Shown: positions 62,681 through 64,000 of the stretch, one piece after another | Layout: each line of letters begins with the position of its first letter | How positions within the stretch are numbered: the first letter of the stretch is position 1 | Assembly: GCA_004557385.1 (NCBI GenBank) | Contig: SFEA01000012.1 | Span: 34,923 to 98,922 of the forward strand | Length of the DNA stretch: 64,000 nt | Source: Bacteroidales bacterium | GTDB taxonomy: Bacteria > Bacteroidota > Bacteroidia > Bacteroidales > Muribaculaceae | Direction of reading: 5' to 3' | Notes under the pieces: generated by a model | What the model was told of the DNA's origin: nothing | The model's input: the letters and a program-made list of their open reading frames with translations, nothing else | The model's database searches: none | Translations under genes and position numbers: made by a program

Positions 62681-62878
62681 TTAATCGCCCTTTTTGCGGC
62701 GGAATATGTGCATCACGTTTGTTGCGCAGAAAGTGCAGGTGGTGCAGGTTGAAATACATGTGGTGGCGCAATAGCGGCATTGCTCAGAGCCTTTGCCTGC
62801 CTTGATTTCGTAAAGTTCGGCATTGGAGAGCAACTCCTCAGCTTCGAATGAATGTTTTCTTAAATTTTCGCTACTCAT
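62681..62878 (-). CDS. Cys-rich RiPP precursor peptide
   Basis: A 65-residue peptide. The leader (1-28) reads MSSENLRKHSFEAEELLSNA then ELYEIKAG, a typical Bacteroidota secretion leader ending in a Gly-type C39 site (AG, then KG). The core has six Cys at 34, 37, 41, 45, 48 and 51 (C-x2-C-x3-C-x3-C-x2-C-x2-C) with many Thr, followed by ATNVMHIF and a basic end. The second precursor shares the leader, the Cys ladder and the VM-(H/N)-hydrophobic motif. Substrate of the adjacent radical SAM enzyme and C39 exporter by context. Not proven; no homology search done. Confidence 0.8.
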   Translation of the reverse strand: MSSENLRKHSFEAEELLSNAELYEIKAGKGSEQCRYCATTCISTCTTCTFCATNVMHIFRRKKGD

Positions 62879-62972
62879 AACTGATGTTTTTTTGGTTGAT
62901 TAATTAATAAAAGCAAGTAATAAAACAAGCAAGGCAGTTTGCGTTGTTATGTGTGCATGCCATCGCTAATGG

Positions 62973-63004
62973 CAAAGGTAATAAAGTCATTTCAAAATTC
63001 CAAA
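62973..63004 (-). promoter_or_regulatory. Promoter of the RiPP operon
   Basis: On the minus strand, TTTG (63004-63001), a 20-bp spacer and TACCTTTG (62980-62973) match the Bacteroidota consensus exactly. The first precursor's ATG is about 95 bp downstream, leaving a leader RNA of some 85-90 nt. The rest of the 62879-63097 gap shows nothing else. Confidence 0.75.
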
Positions 63005-63097
63005 AAAATCTGCCGGTACAATGGGCGGGCTTTTCTGCGATGAGAGTTTTGACGGTTGGGCTTGAGTCTGGTGGTTGAGTGCAAACGGTGTGTAAAA

Positions 63098-64000
63098 CTA
63101 TTGAATTATTATCCATATGCCGGTTTTGTCACTGCCCTCTCGCTTAAGTAACCCAATTTGGCGAAGTGCTTGTGTTGCTCGTTTTGCAGTTTTGTCAGTT
63201 ATTGATAACTGATTAGAAATTTCAAGATGGGTGATTGTGGGATTGCTTTTGATAAGCTCTAACACATTTTGCTGGGTATTTGTTAGTTTTACAGGGACAT
63301 TTACAGGGACATTTACAGGGACATTTACAGGGACATTTACAGGGACATTTACAGGGACATTTACAGGGACATCAGACAGATTAAGTCGTTGAATTGCAGA
63401 TTTGAGAGGGAGTGTGACGGTAGCAATAGTGCGGTCGCTTTCGATTATAGGACGCGTACCGGTTAGAACTTCCCAGCTTGTTAGCTTCATCATGCCATAA
63501 CCGGCATTTTCGGCAATTCCGACGTAGCGGAAAAGTTTAGCAATGGTTGGATTACGGAGCTTGGAGTATACTTTGCTGAGAATCTCATTAACAGGTAGAG
63601 GAAAGGCACCGCCATTCTTAAATTCGATATGGTCGGTATAAACGCGAATACAGGATCGTAAAGAATCGAAATAGTCGCAGTGCATCACCATATTTGCCAA
63701 TGCCTCGCGGAGTACCAAATACTGGCTTTCATCTGTTTTGGCGAAACCGTTGTCTCTGATGCGTATCGGAGCATCAACGAGGGTGCGAAAACGGCGAAGA
63801 ATAATCTGTACGGCATCCCATATATTCTGCTGCTCTGGTATGCGATAAGTATATCTGACTTCAGCTTGTTGGATTGTCGGTCCTGGAATTTCTATGTAAT
63901 CAACGCAGAATGTAGGCACATAGCGCAAAACGTATGGAGATTTGCCAAACATCAGCAGCCCGGCGTAAGTAAGCATGCCATTATTGGTGATATTGACACT
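63098..64000 (-). CDS. ATP-binding / winged-helix regulator (RecG-like, AlbA_2 family), N-terminus outside window
   Basis: The frame is open to the window edge (SVNITNNGMLTYAGLLMFGK reads through), so the N-terminal part is missing. The visible 300 residues have the HATPase_c_4-like region (LREALANMVMHCDYFDSLRS, IRVYTDHIEFKNGGAFPLPV, GYGMMKLTSWEV) and a C-terminal winged helix (LELIKSNPTITHLEISNQLS, TDKTAKRATQALRQIGLLKR). Between them is a (V-P-V-N)7 stretch encoded by a 12-bp tandem repeat. The family is common in Bacteroidota; its role is unknown. It is upstream of the RiPP promoter and on the same strand. Confidence 0.85.
   Translation of the reverse strand, partial: SVNITNNGMLTYAGLLMFGKSPYVLRYVPTFCVDYIEIPGPTIQQAEVRYTYRIPEQQNIWDAVQIILRRFRTLVDAPIRIRDNGFAKTDESQYLVLREALANMVMHCDYFDSLRSCIRVYTDHIEFKNGGAFPLPVNEILSKVYSKLRNPTIAKLFRYVGIAENAGYGMMKLTSWEVLTGTRPIIESDRTIATVTLPLKSAIQRLNLSDVPVNVPVNVPVNVPVNVPVNVPVNVPVKLTNTQQNVLELIKSNPTITHLEISNQLSITDKTAKRATQALRQIGLLKREGSDKTGIWIIIQ
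63291..63372 (-). repeat. 12-bp tandem repeat (about 7 copies) in the ATP-binding regulator
   Basis: The unit ACAGGGACATTT occurs six full times plus a partial copy, on the minus strand encoding (VPVN)n. Changes in copy number keep the frame. Confidence 0.95.

Noticed and set aside
62592..62780. 62-residue minus-strand open frame between the precursors
   Set aside because: It runs in another frame across the end of precursor 1 and the leader of precursor 2; the precursor frames explain the sequence better.
63291..63372. Short regular repeats that could be a CRISPR or iteron array
   Set aside because: They lie inside an open reading frame, have a 12-bp period without spacers, and encode VPVN in frame.

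Overview
The window is chromosomal DNA from a member of the Bacteroidota, most likely a gut Bacteroidales. The Muribaculaceae are my best guess from gene content and style, but this is unproven. The support is the Bacteroidota promoter form (TTG or TTTG, about 20 bp, then TAnnTTTG) ahead of several genes, the sdhC-sdhA-sdhB fumarate reductase operon, a DUF3822-rsmD pair, TPR sensor kinases, a PCMD-domain protein, inositol-3-phosphate synthase and a host-glycan toolkit (GH33 sialidase, GH20 hexosaminidase, sulfatase-maturing enzyme).

Layout. 1-10.2 kb: PCMD protein, RecD-like helicase, small membrane protein, secreted serpin behind a C9 tract, AraC regulator, two GH25 muramidases in tandem, HAD phosphatase, ribF, upp. 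10.2-11.0 kb: three copies of a hairpin-rich repeat. 11.2-20.0 kb: a 57-residue lipoprotein ORF, recO, two identical tRNA-Glu genes around rpsT, a mannose-1-phosphate guanylyltransferase, a discoidin-domain remnant, a glutamine synthetase, a DPP IV-type peptidase and miaA. 20.0-34.6 kb: a broken MFS transporter, anSME, rsmD/DUF3822, an operon of two TPR histidine kinases plus an SH3b protein with an apparent PARP-like ADP-ribosyltransferase domain, a DMT exporter, dacB, rsmI and a coiled-coil lipoprotein. 34.9-50.9 kb: fumarate reductase (cytochrome b with a Cys-rich tail), sialidase, two esterases, an ATP-grasp ligase, a nitronate monooxygenase-like protein, a beta-carbonic anhydrase, an S51 peptidase, hexosaminidase, yaaA and ino1. 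51-56.3 kb: more repeat elements, membrane proteins, a CDF transporter, trpB2 and a gene tail fused to a repeat.

56.3-63.0 kb (minus strand) is the most interesting part. It looks like a ribosomally made, post-translationally modified peptide (RiPP) operon. A strong promoter is followed by a Cys-rich precursor peptide, a second Cys-rich precursor with a damaged leader start, a radical SAM/SPASM maturase, an outer-membrane beta-barrel protein and a C39-peptidase ABC exporter. Maturation, leader cleavage and export can all be assigned from the sequence. The product structure cannot. The window ends inside an ATP-binding, winged-helix regulator that carries a 12-bp in-frame tandem repeat.

The rest is mostly housekeeping. 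The two candidate new systems are the RiPP operon and the kinase-kinase-ADP-ribosyltransferase operon. A third theme is a family of modular, palindrome-rich intergenic repeats scattered through the window.
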